Source of the DNA: Candidatus Limosilactobacillus intestinipullorum
GTDB taxonomy: Bacteria; Bacillota; Bacilli; Lactobacillales; Lactobacillaceae
Assembly: GCA_019117185.1 (NCBI GenBank)
Contig: DXAF01000024.1
Location: forward strand, 1-59,233
DNA: 59,233 nucleotides
Direction: 5' to 3'
Below the pieces are notes generated by a model. The model was not told the DNA's origin. It saw only the letters and a program-made list of their open reading frames with translations, and did no database searches. Of the stretch, positions 49,521 through 57,577 are shown one piece after another. Within the stretch, counting starts at the first letter, position 1. Each line of letters begins with the position of its first letter. A program made the translations under genes and the position numbers.

Positions 49521-49580
49521 AGCACCCAAAGAGGCCCTTAGCGTTCTGTTCCTTTGCGAACGCTAAGGGCCTCTTTGTCC
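49521..49580. terminator. Convergent terminator derived from the intergenic repeat (copy G)
   Basis: AAAGAGGCCCTTAGCGTTC pairs with GAACGCTAAGGGCCTCTTT (49528-49576). The stem keeps the AGCGTTC/GAACGCT core of the repeat family but the rest of the element is missing. It serves guaC and the kinase gene. Confidence 0.85.
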
Positions 49581-50840
49581 TTATTTACTAGCCCGGACCT
49601 CTTTTAAGGTCACCATAAAGGTAATTTTACCATCTGCCGCGCTGACACTGATGCGGCCACCAAAGTTATGGACGATCGTCTGGGCCATCGATAGGCCGAT
49701 CCCAAAGCCCGCCTGCTTATTAACCGTCCGAGCCTTATCTTCCCGGTAAAAACGCTCAAAGAAACGGTTCGGATCGACCTGGTCACTGGCGGCATAGCTA
49801 TTAGCTACCGTGAGGGTCACGTTCTTGTTTCGCTTCCCAGGCCGTAAACTAAGGGCCACCGTACCGCCGTCATCACAATACTTATTCGCGTTGTCCAACA
49901 AAATGCTAACCAATTCGTAGTAGTAGTTTTCATCCACGTTTGCGTGCAAGGCCGGGGTTACCGCCTGCTTAAAGTGGTGACCATCCCCCTTAATCACGCT
50001 TTTCAGCCCGTCGGCCACCTTAGTTGTGACCTGGCTGACGTCCACCACGCCGAGGTTAAAGGTTGGTTCTTCTTGTAAGCGGGACAAGGAAACCAGGTAG
50101 TTGATTAACTTGGTCAGGCGGCTAACCTGCTGCTTGGTGCTAGTCGTCAGTTCCGTCTCACCGGTCGTCAATTCCTGTAACTCGGTGTTGGCCTCAATCA
50201 CCGTCAGTGGGGTCTTCAATTCGTGGCCTGCATTGGTGATAAACTCCTTTTGCCGCTGTTCCGCTTGGATGATCGGCTTGATCGCCCGCCGGGAAAAAAG
50301 GACCAGGATTGCGGCGTACAAAATCAGGCTGACAATCCCCAACATGAGGCCAATGTAGATAATCTCCCGGGTTTTGGCCATCAGGAGCGTCTCATCAAGG
50401 AAAACCGTAACGGTGTTATTTCCCACCCGCTTGGTCTTGTAGGCATAAACCGTCCGCTTGTAAATGACGTGTCCCTGCCGGACTGGCCGTTTTTGGACCC
50501 GCTGGGCGAGCTTTTTAATTGCCATTGGCGAGACCGACAAGATGTGCTGGTTATCAACCACCACCGGGCCGCCATCGTTGGGGAAGGACGCGCTAAAAAA
50601 CCGGTACTGAAAGAGGCTCTCCCGGGTAAAGTGTGGCTGGGGGAACCAAGCCGGCTGGGTCTTTACCCGCCCCTGTGGCATCTGCCCCTCGTTATTTACG
50701 AGGATCGTCAGCACCGCGTTAGCTTCTTGGCACGACCGAATATAAGTGACGGCACTGATGCTGCCAACGATCGTTAAGATGACCAACAGTAAGGCACAGG
50801 TTGAAAAGGCAATGAATTTTTTCCGAAAGTGTTGGATCAT
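49581..50840 (-). CDS. Sensor histidine kinase
   Basis: 419 residues. TM1 about 9-33, an external sensor domain (about 35-155, with QPAWFPQPHF and a variable region), TM2 about 160-183, then the H-box TNAGHELKTPLTV with His206, N-box LLDNANKYCDDGG and G-box FGIGLSMAQTIVHNFGG. AAGGAG nine bases upstream. It follows its response regulator by six bases; the small alarmone synthetase gene precedes both. The signal is unknown. Confidence 0.92.
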   Translation of the reverse strand: MIQHFRKKFIAFSTCALLLVILTIVGSISAVTYIRSCQEANAVLTILVNNEGQMPQGRVKTQPAWFPQPHFTRESLFQYRFFSASFPNDGGPVVVDNQHILSVSPMAIKKLAQRVQKRPVRQGHVIYKRTVYAYKTKRVGNNTVTVFLDETLLMAKTREIIYIGLMLGIVSLILYAAILVLFSRRAIKPIIQAEQRQKEFITNAGHELKTPLTVIEANTELQELTTGETELTTSTKQQVSRLTKLINYLVSLSRLQEEPTFNLGVVDVSQVTTKVADGLKSVIKGDGHHFKQAVTPALHANVDENYYYELVSILLDNANKYCDDGGTVALSLRPGKRNKNVTLTVANSYAASDQVDPNRFFERFYREDKARTVNKQAGFGIGLSMAQTIVHNFGGRISVSAADGKITFMVTLKEVRASK

Positions 50841-50846
50841 TGCTCA

Positions 50847-51515
50847 TCACTCCTTCAGCGTATAAGGGCCGCCCTTAGCACCACTGATCTGAGTCGTCGA
50901 CTGGATTGACTGCAACTTTTGCCGCAAGTAAGAAATCGTGATCCACACGTCCTCGTCATCAACCGTTGTTGCATCGGCGCCCCACACGTGATGGCGGAGG
51001 TCACTAGCACTCAACTGCTTACCCGCATTGAGGATCAAATAAGCCAACATCTGAGTTTCCTCACGGGTCAGACTAATTGAATTATGACTTTCAACGACCT
51101 GCTCCTCACTGTTCAGGGCCAGGTCTTTAAACTGGAGGTCCCGGTCATCAAACCGGCTCGACCGGCGTTCCCGTGACCGGAGCCGGGCTAATAGCTCCTT
51201 TAAGGAGAAGGGTTTAGTAATGTAGTCATCAGCCCCCGCGTCAAGGCCGTTGACCCGGTCATCGACTTCCGTCATCGCCGTCAGCATGATCACATAGGTC
51301 CGGTCACCCCGGGCTCGGATCTCCTTGAGGGCTGTGACCCCATCCTTTACCGGCATCATAATATCGAGGATCATCACGTCATAGGCATTCTTTTGTGCCA
51401 GCTCAACCGCCTTTTGACCATTATCAACCGCATCGACCTGGTAGCCGGTGTTCGTCATCGCTAACTTCAGCACCCGGGCCAGCTGGGCTTCATCTTCCGC
51501 TAGTAAAATTCGCAT
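50847..51515 (-). CDS. OmpR-family response regulator
   Basis: 222 residues: receiver domain with acidic pocket EDE at 7-9, phospho-acceptor Asp51 in LDIMMPVKDG and Lys in TKPFSLKELLARL; winged-helix output domain from about 125. The C-terminal region (TISYLRQKLQSIQST) is typical. It lies eight bases after the alarmone synthetase gene and six before the kinase gene, so the three are almost certainly one transcript. Confidence 0.93.
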   Translation of the reverse strand: MRILLAEDEAQLARVLKLAMTNTGYQVDAVDNGQKAVELAQKNAYDVMILDIMMPVKDGVTALKEIRARGDRTYVIMLTAMTEVDDRVNGLDAGADDYITKPFSLKELLARLRSRERRSSRFDDRDLQFKDLALNSEEQVVESHNSISLTREETQMLAYLILNAGKQLSASDLRHHVWGADATTVDDEDVWITISYLRQKLQSIQSTTQISGAKGGPYTLKE

Positions 51516-51523
51516 CTTTGCAC

Positions 51524-52132
51524 CTAACCTTCCTGGATTAATTGCCGAATGGTCTGCATCTGGACATCACACGAGGCCAGCTGGTCGGCACAACGCTTAA
51601 GCTCCCGACCAATCCGTTCCGGGTTCTTAATGTCGTGCTTGTACTTAAGCTCATGTTCCAGGCTAGCCCAAGAGTCCATCGCAATCGTCCGTAACTGAAT
51701 CTCCACAAAGAAGTGGCCTGGATTCGCACCGGTCACGTCAGCAAAGGGTTCCACCACGTCCAAAATGAGATGATAGCTCCGGTAGCCATTGGGTTTGGCG
51801 TTAGTGATGTAGTCCTTTTCCTTAACGATGGTACACCATGGTGCGCGGGCCAATTCTGCCCGGCAGCGTGAAATATCACTAATGAAATTGCAGACGAGGC
51901 GTACCCCGACCGCGTCGTGACACCGGCGCAAGGCCGCTTCAGTAGTCACAGGGTAATTCTTGCGCTGGCACTTTTCCACCATACTTGCAGGGTCCTTGAC
52001 CCGCCCGATCAGGTGTTCATATAGCTTGGGCTGGTGGTCAGCCACCGTTGTCTGGTTGAGCTGCCTAATTTTCTCTTCAACGTCTGTTAGGACCGTTGTC
52101 AGGTCATCTTCATACTGTCCATAAATTGACAT
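51524..52132 (-). CDS. Small alarmone synthetase (RelQ/YjbM-like GTP pyrophosphokinase)
   Basis: Makes (p)ppGpp from ATP and GDP/GTP. About 202 residues, synthetase domain only: no HD hydrolase, TGS or ACT domain. All core motifs are present: HLIGRVKDPASMVEKCQRK (ATP loop), AVGVRLVCNF, the guanine-stacking segment KPNGYRSYHLI, and VEIQLRTIAMDSWASLEHELKYK with the catalytic Glu. The RelQ clade is favoured by length and these motifs. Start uncertain: GTG at 52141 or ATG at 52132, both imperfectly spaced from AAGGAAC. It shares an operon with a two-component system. Confidence 0.9.
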   Translation of the reverse strand: MSIYGQYEDDLTTVLTDVEEKIRQLNQTTVADHQPKLYEHLIGRVKDPASMVEKCQRKNYPVTTEAALRRCHDAVGVRLVCNFISDISRCRAELARAPWCTIVKEKDYITNAKPNGYRSYHLILDVVEPFADVTGANPGHFFVEIQLRTIAMDSWASLEHELKYKHDIKNPERIGRELKRCADQLASCDVQMQTIRQLIQEG

Positions 52133-52208
52133 CCTAATCACCGTTCCTTACTATTCACCAAATTATAGTAATGATTTTTAAACTTAGTTTGTCCTTTTTA
52201 TTAATTTT

Positions 52209-53990
52209 TTACAGAGCAAACTCGGCCCGGGTCGGTACTACCATAATGTAATTCAGCAACCGGCGCCCGTAACTTTGCTGGTGCTCATAGTCCGCAATCG
52301 CCTGGTTAAGCTCCACGAGGTTGTCGGTAATGACGCCATCAACGTTTTTATACATCATTTGTTTCATCACAACCTCGTCATTAACCGTCCATGCATAAAC
52401 AATTTTACCCTGGAGGTGGGCCAGGTCAATAAAATCATCAGTCAGCGTCGAATATTCCATCGAGTACCCGCTCGCCGCGGTGTTGGGATAGGTAAAGTTA
52501 TAGGGCTGAACATAGAGGACCGTCAACCGGGGATCGAGTTTTCGTAACTGCTTCACCACCCGGTAGTTTAACGAATGGACCTGGTTGTGGTGGCGGACCA
52601 GGGTAGTCCCGTAACGGCGGGCAAACCGGCGGAGCATCCCCGGTGAATCCTGGGGCGTGGTCTTGACTTCGACAAGTAAACGCTGGTGGAGGTGGTCCGC
52701 GGCCCTCAGGTAGTCATCAAAGCTAGCAATCTTCGCCCGGTGCCCATTTTCGCGGGCCGTCAGCCGGGTTAACTGGCGGAGGGTCAACTGGTGGGGCGTC
52801 TTATCAACCCCGGTCAATTCCGCCAGATTTTCGTCATGCAAGACCACAAACTGGTGGTCCTTGGTCTCATGAACGTCCATTTCAACATAGTTGGGGTACA
52901 GGCGGTGGGTCTTTTGCAGCGCCGGGATGGTATTTTGCACCCCGTTTTCGTCCGCCACTCCCCGGTGTGAAATCGTCACGGGGCGCCGGTCCCAGCCGCC
53001 GCTGAGGTATAGCGCATTGCCAATGACACTAACGATGATAACGACACCCAGCGCGATCGCAATCGTCACCCGGCCCCAGCGGGAGGTTTTCACCCGGGCA
53101 TTCGGCTGGTCGATAAGCAACGACTTAAAGAGGATGGCCACTGTGATTGTCCCGGCCCAGGCTGCTAAAAACTCACTCCCAAGTTGGATTACCAAGAGGT
53201 CACCAACGGCAAAGTAGTAGGCTCCCGCACCCAATAGTCGGTCAGCACCAAACTGGGTACCCACCGTCAGGGCATAGAAAAAAACCATCACGGCCGTGGC
53301 CAAAACACCAATGACGATGATCCGAGCCAGCAATGGCCACCACTGCCGGTGCCCGGTTGACCGCCAACTCGTTGCCAGCGCTAGCCGCGGCCGTTGTCCT
53401 TGACAAATCATCAATGGTAAAGCGTCGATCAGCCGGATGCCCAGGACCAAGACCAGGGCATATAGCAAAGCGAGTAACGTCACCAACAACGAATTACGGG
53501 TCAAGTAGTCCAGGATAAACTGCGGAATCTGCACCTTGGCCAGCAAGGGGGTCCGAAAGACCAGGTCGGCAAAGGGGATGACCAGCAAAAAGTAAACCAG
53601 CAGCACCCCTAGGGAACCAGGCCGCAAACTAGCGAGCTGGTGGACAACCGTCCTGAGTAATTGTCGGATCCTGAACTGCCCCTGGCGGATCTGCTGGATT
53701 CCCAGCAGCACCAGGGCAAACTGGCCATAAACAACTAACAATAGGCCCAGCAGTTCCACCAGTAAGGCCAGCACCACCAGGGGGTGGTGGCGGATAATCA
53801 ACACCAAATTCTGGTAAGACACGAAGGGGATCTCCCCTGCCTGGAGGACAACCGTCGTTACAATCCGAAAGATAGGAATCCAGATAAGTTGAATTAACAG
53901 GTCTACGCCAATAAAGAGGGCCAAGTATTGAAACCAATGATGGGTAAACACCCTCGTCTCCCGGTGCACTTCTTGAAATATTTCTTTCAT
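52209..53990 (-). CDS. Glycerophosphodiester phosphodiesterase with N-terminal membrane domain
   Basis: 593 residues. The N-terminal part (about 1-330) has eight or so hydrophobic segments of the GDPD-associated membrane domain; the C-terminal part (about 335-580) is a GDPD barrel with ISHRGVADENGVQNT (catalytic His-Arg), VEMDVHETKDHQFVVLHD (metal Glu/Asp and catalytic His) and LLVEVK. Such proteins hydrolyse glycerophosphodiesters or lipoteichoic-acid-like polymers at the membrane. The ribosome-binding site is weak; it follows the MFS gene by 12 bases. Confidence 0.9.
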   Translation of the reverse strand: MKEIFQEVHRETRVFTHHWFQYLALFIGVDLLIQLIWIPIFRIVTTVVLQAGEIPFVSYQNLVLIIRHHPLVVLALLVELLGLLLVVYGQFALVLLGIQQIRQGQFRIRQLLRTVVHQLASLRPGSLGVLLVYFLLVIPFADLVFRTPLLAKVQIPQFILDYLTRNSLLVTLLALLYALVLVLGIRLIDALPLMICQGQRPRLALATSWRSTGHRQWWPLLARIIVIGVLATAVMVFFYALTVGTQFGADRLLGAGAYYFAVGDLLVIQLGSEFLAAWAGTITVAILFKSLLIDQPNARVKTSRWGRVTIAIALGVVIIVSVIGNALYLSGGWDRRPVTISHRGVADENGVQNTIPALQKTHRLYPNYVEMDVHETKDHQFVVLHDENLAELTGVDKTPHQLTLRQLTRLTARENGHRAKIASFDDYLRAADHLHQRLLVEVKTTPQDSPGMLRRFARRYGTTLVRHHNQVHSLNYRVVKQLRKLDPRLTVLYVQPYNFTYPNTAASGYSMEYSTLTDDFIDLAHLQGKIVYAWTVNDEVVMKQMMYKNVDGVITDNLVELNQAIADYEHQQSYGRRLLNYIMVVPTRAEFAL

Positions 53991-54002
53991 CGCTTGTAAC
54001 CG

Positions 54003-55199
54003 TTAATCTATGTCGGCTTGGTGGTGGGCCACGGCACCATTGAGTTGCTTCCGGTTAAATAAGTAAATCAACAGAATCAGCGGTACAATGACCAGCATTA
54101 CCAAGTAGAAGTATTTAACCGGCAACAAGCTATCAATAATTCCCCCAACGATGGGGCCGAGTGACATTCCGATATCAATCCCCAAAAAGAAGGTCGCACT
54201 AGCAAGGCCCCGGTCGGTTGCCGGTGCTAGCATCATCGCTGTTGATTGGCACACCGAATAAATGGTCCCGTACCCGAGAGCCATTCCCGCGGCAGCCAGG
54301 GCCATTTCCCAGTTATTATCCATCACCGCCAACATGATCAGGTAGAAGACAGTAGCGAGCACGCTTGCCAGCAGCCAAACACCAAAGCGAACCGTATCAA
54401 ACTGGTTCCGCAAAACCAGCCGGATGGCCAAGAGGACCACTGCGTAAATCATAAAGTAGGCACCAACCGCGATTGACAGGTGCCGCTGTTCAACGTAGGT
54501 CACAATATCGGCCTGGGTCGCAAAGTAGGGAATCGCAAACAGGCCGACCATTGCGGCGACCGGGACTGAATCCCGTTGAATGATCTTGAGGTGGTGAATT
54601 AAGACCGGCTGGACATCTTTGGCCGGCTGGGCCCGGTTGCCAACAAACTGAATGGTGACGACCACCATCAGTGCCGCGACCGCAGAAATCACAATTGCCA
54701 GTCGGTAGCCAATCACGCGGTAAAGGTCAATCGAAATCGCCGGTGCCAGTGCCATCGCTAAAGCATTCATCAGGCCGTAAAAGCTCATCGCCTCCCCGAC
54801 GTGGGAAAAGGGTACCAGGTAAGAGAGCCAGGTCGTCATGCAAACGGTGCACAGTACGTACCCCAGCCCGTTAACCAGGCGAAAAATCAGTAGTAAGGTA
54901 CTATTCGGGGTAAAGACGTAACCCAATACCCCCACAAAGGATAAGAGGCCCCCAATAAAGGAGAGCTGGTACTTGGAGAAGTGGTCGGTCAGGTTACCGG
55001 CAATTGGTCGCAAGAACATGGCCACGATGCTCATCATCCCGACGATAACCCCCGCGAAGGCACTGCTGGCCCCTAATTCCTTGGCGTAACCGTTGATCAA
55101 CGGGTTACAGTACATGTTGCTAAACATGAAGAAGAAGGCCGCCGCCATCACGAGCACGACATCCTTAGTAAAAATTGTCTCTTTCTTTTGCTTTGCCAT
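54003..55199 (-). CDS. Major facilitator superfamily transporter
   Basis: 398 residues, 12 membrane segments. LRPIAGNLTDHFSKYQ is the loop 2-3 signature and VNGLGYVLCTVCMTTWLSY the fourth segment. Probably a drug/metabolite exporter-like (DHA1-type) carrier, but the substrate cannot be read. AAGGAAG lies upstream. It is followed by the GDPD gene at 12 bases, so the two may form one transcript. Confidence 0.85.
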   Translation of the reverse strand: MAKQKKETIFTKDVVLVMAAAFFFMFSNMYCNPLINGYAKELGASSAFAGVIVGMMSIVAMFLRPIAGNLTDHFSKYQLSFIGGLLSFVGVLGYVFTPNSTLLLIFRLVNGLGYVLCTVCMTTWLSYLVPFSHVGEAMSFYGLMNALAMALAPAISIDLYRVIGYRLAIVISAVAALMVVVTIQFVGNRAQPAKDVQPVLIHHLKIIQRDSVPVAAMVGLFAIPYFATQADIVTYVEQRHLSIAVGAYFMIYAVVLLAIRLVLRNQFDTVRFGVWLLASVLATVFYLIMLAVMDNNWEMALAAAGMALGYGTIYSVCQSTAMMLAPATDRGLASATFFLGIDIGMSLGPIVGGIIDSLLPVKYFYLVMLVIVPLILLIYLFNRKQLNGAVAHHQADID

Positions 55200-55300
55200 C
55201 CTAAAATAACTTCCTTAATTTTAAATTGCTATCCTTACTTTATCACAAAACGGGCGTGTGGCAGTCCCAGCTTGGTCGCTTGTTTATCACGTTTAAAATC

Positions 55301-55350
55301 ACAAAGAAACCCCCAGCACCCGGATTTTCCGAATGCTGGAGGTCGTTAGC
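55301..55350. repeat. Reduced intergenic hairpin repeat, copy H
   Basis: CCCCAGCA-CC-CGGATTTTCCG-AA-TGCTGGAGG (55311-55342), with the conserved CGGA-TTTT-CCG apex, just downstream of the aldo/keto reductase gene. Probable terminator. Confidence 0.6.
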
Positions 55351-55371
55351 GTTTGTGCGTCAACAATAAAA

Positions 55372-56238
55372 CTAGAAGTCAACGTCGTCCGGGTCTGCGC
55401 ACTGGCCACCCAGGTTTGGCAGGGCGGTAATCTTTTGCATATCCTCGTCACTGATTTCAAAGTCAAAGAGCTGGGTGTTTTGGACCATCCGTTCCTTGTG
55501 GACTGACTTTGGCAATGGCAGGACACCCCGCTGGATCAGCCAGCGCAAGCACAGCTGGGCCGGCGTCTTATCGTACTTTTCAGCCAGCTGCAAAATCGTA
55601 GGGTTGGTCATTACCTCGGCACCCTGACCACCCAGCGGTGCCCACCCTTCTACCAGAATATTGTGGGCCTGTAGGTACTTGACTTCCTCGACATGGGGCC
55701 AGCCAGGGTGAACTTCAATTTGGTCAACGGCGGGAGCCACCTCCGCGGTCTTCATCAGTTCAATGATGTGGTGGGGCATGAAGTTGCTTACCCCCAGGGC
55801 ACGAATTTTACCTTCGTGGTAGGCCTCCTCCATCGCCCGCCAGGTTTCGGCGTTAATTTCGGCTGCCTGGTCACCGAATTGTTTTTCGTTCGCCGGCCAG
55901 TGGATCAGGTAGAGGTCCAGGTAGTCCATCTGGAGCCGTTTCAACGTTTCGTCCAGGGCCTGCTTGGCCTTGTCATAGCCCCGGTGGTCATTCCAGAGTT
56001 TGCTGGTCACAAAGAGCCGGTGGCGGTTAATCCCCGAATCCTTGATTCCGCGGCCGACCGCTTCCTCGTTGCCGTATACGGCGGCCGTATCGATTAGCCG
56101 GTAGCCGACGTCAATGGCGTCCGCCACCGCCCGCTCAGCCACGTCAGCGGGCGTCCGAAAAGTTCCGTAGCCAACGCAGGGAATCGTCACCCCATTATTT
56201 AAGTGGTACAGTGAATTAATATTTTTTAGTTCGACCAT
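55372..56238 (-). CDS. Aldo/keto reductase
   Basis: NADPH-dependent carbonyl reductase, about 288 residues. The AKR tetrad is visible: Asp in RLIDTAAVYGNEEAVG with its Tyr, Lys in FVTSKLWNDH, and His in LYLIHWP. GYGTFRTP at the N-terminus and the C-terminal LPKSVHKERM cofactor loop fit the AKR5-like clade. The ATG at 56238 follows AAAGG; the frame opens three codons earlier. Substrate unknown; methylglyoxal and other aldehydes are typical. Confidence 0.92.
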   Translation of the reverse strand: MVELKNINSLYHLNNGVTIPCVGYGTFRTPADVAERAVADAIDVGYRLIDTAAVYGNEEAVGRGIKDSGINRHRLFVTSKLWNDHRGYDKAKQALDETLKRLQMDYLDLYLIHWPANEKQFGDQAAEINAETWRAMEEAYHEGKIRALGVSNFMPHHIIELMKTAEVAPAVDQIEVHPGWPHVEEVKYLQAHNILVEGWAPLGGQGAEVMTNPTILQLAEKYDKTPAQLCLRWLIQRGVLPLPKSVHKERMVQNTQLFDFEISDEDMQKITALPNLGGQCADPDDVDF

Positions 56239-56362
56239 CACAACCATCCTTTCCGTTTCGCTTACTTTTAATTATATAACTTTTCCCGGGACCATGGCAG
56301 GTCTCCACGGGATTAACTAGCATGGCCATGGTGAGCTACCCGGCAACGATGGAAATCGCCGG

Positions 56363-56797
56363 CTACTCTGTCTGCAAGCTCCCGACGTAGGCGTTGACCC
56401 GCTTTCGTTGGGCCACCGTCCGAAAAAAGCGCCGCCGCAGCTGCTTAATGGTGAAATCAGCCGTTCGCAACCGCCCCTTGCCAGCCGGCGGATAAGTAAC
56501 CTGAACATGCTGGTTAGCACCTACCCGGTAATACACGATTGCCGGGGCGCGGCCATCGCGGGCCACGATATAGCTATCATCGTCAGTAACGCCAGTCGGC
56601 ACCTGGTCAGCAGGGTGGACGACTCCGTAGACCAGGGACTGGCTGGCGGCTTCCTGCCGTACCCAGCAAGAATCGACTGCCAAGCTCACTAGAATACCGA
56701 GCTGCTGGTCCGTCAGCTGCCGCTGGGCCGCCCCAACAGTTGAACTGCTAGTAAGGACCAGCAGGATAGTTAGGATTGCTAATTTTATTTTTCGCAT
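56363..56797 (-). CDS. Small secreted protein (possibly Lreu_0056 family)
   Basis: 144 residues from the ATG at 56797 (GGAGGAGG upstream). A clean signal peptide: basic MRKIKLA, a hydrophobic core AILTILLVLTSSSTVG and a likely cut after VGAA. The mature part has no further membrane segment; visible stretches are DDDSYIVARDGRAPAIVYYRVG and a basic LRRRFFRTVAQRKR tail. The arrangement resembles the lactobacillar Lreu_0056 family of secreted proteins, but I cannot confirm this. No function known. It lies downstream of pgmB. Confidence 0.65.
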   Translation of the reverse strand: MRKIKLAILTILLVLTSSSTVGAAQRQLTDQQLGILVSLAVDSCWVRQEAASQSLVYGVVHPADQVPTGVTDDDSYIVARDGRAPAIVYYRVGANQHVQVTYPPAGKGRLRTADFTIKQLRRRFFRTVAQRKRVNAYVGSLQTE

Positions 56798-56811
56798 AAT
56801 TCCTCCTCCAA

Positions 56812-56852
56812 GCAACAAACGGGCCAGCCGGAAATCCGGTCGACCCGTTGCT
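56812..56852 (-). other. Stem-loop before the secreted protein gene
   Basis: AGCAAC..ACGGG...GCCGG-AAAT-CCGGT...CCCGTTGCT folds into an interrupted hairpin ending directly before the GGAGGAGG site. No U-run follows, so it is probably an mRNA structure or processing site rather than a terminator. Confidence 0.5.
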
Positions 56853-56895
56853 CAGAAGCAAATAGCAATGTGATTGATAGGTTGTATAAAGGATG

Positions 56896-57558
56896 TTAGG
56901 CCATTTGCTCCTTGATGGCAGCCAATGAAACTTCACTGGTATCGTTAAACTTGACCGCCGCGTCCTTGAGCGACGCGCCAAAGCCAATTGACACCTCGCC
57001 TGCCCGGTTGATGGATTCCACCCCTGCTTGGGCGTCTTCCAATCCGGCCACCTGGTTGGCAGGCAGGTTCATCAGCTTCGCGGCCTCGCTATAAATTTCT
57101 GGGTCCGGCTTACCGTGACTCAGCTTAGCGGGATCCACGATTCCCTCGAAGTAATCGGTAATCTGCAGGTACTTCAGAACCTTTGGTGCGTTCTTGGATG
57201 CGGATGCCAGAACGATATGGTAACCGTTGTCCTTTAATTCATCCAAGAGGCTCTTCATCCCGGGAAGGATGTCCGCTGGCGTCAAGGTTTCAACTAACTT
57301 GATATAGTTGTCGTTCTTTTCGGTTGCCAGGGCTTCTTTTTGTTCCTGGGTGTAGTCATTTTCGTGACCGCCCGCTTTTAAGATCAGTTCCAGGGAGTCC
57401 ATCCGGCTAACTCCTTTGAGGCTGTCCGCCAGTTCAGGCGTCCATTCAGTGCCGACTTTGTCAGCGAGTTGGTGCCAAGCCTGACCGTGGAACCGGGCAG
57501 TGTCAGCAATCACCCCGTCAAGGTCAAAGGCAAAGCCCTTCAAGTCTTCAAACTTCAT
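56896..57558 (-). CDS. pgmB: Beta-phosphoglucomutase
   Basis: Converts beta-glucose 1-phosphate to glucose 6-phosphate. 220 residues, HAD superfamily: FAFDLDGVIADTARFHGQAW with nucleophile Asp and acid/base Asp, LKGVSRMDSL cap motif, ASASKNAP and the late AGLEDAQAGVESI. It lies 19 bases after mapA, whose product supplies its substrate. The pair converts maltose to glucose plus glucose 6-phosphate with one fewer ATP. Confidence 0.95.
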   Translation of the reverse strand: MKFEDLKGFAFDLDGVIADTARFHGQAWHQLADKVGTEWTPELADSLKGVSRMDSLELILKAGGHENDYTQEQKEALATEKNDNYIKLVETLTPADILPGMKSLLDELKDNGYHIVLASASKNAPKVLKYLQITDYFEGIVDPAKLSHGKPDPEIYSEAAKLMNLPANQVAGLEDAQAGVESINRAGEVSIGFGASLKDAAVKFNDTSEVSLAAIKEQMA

Positions 57559-57577
57559 TCTCTAAACGCCTCCGCTA

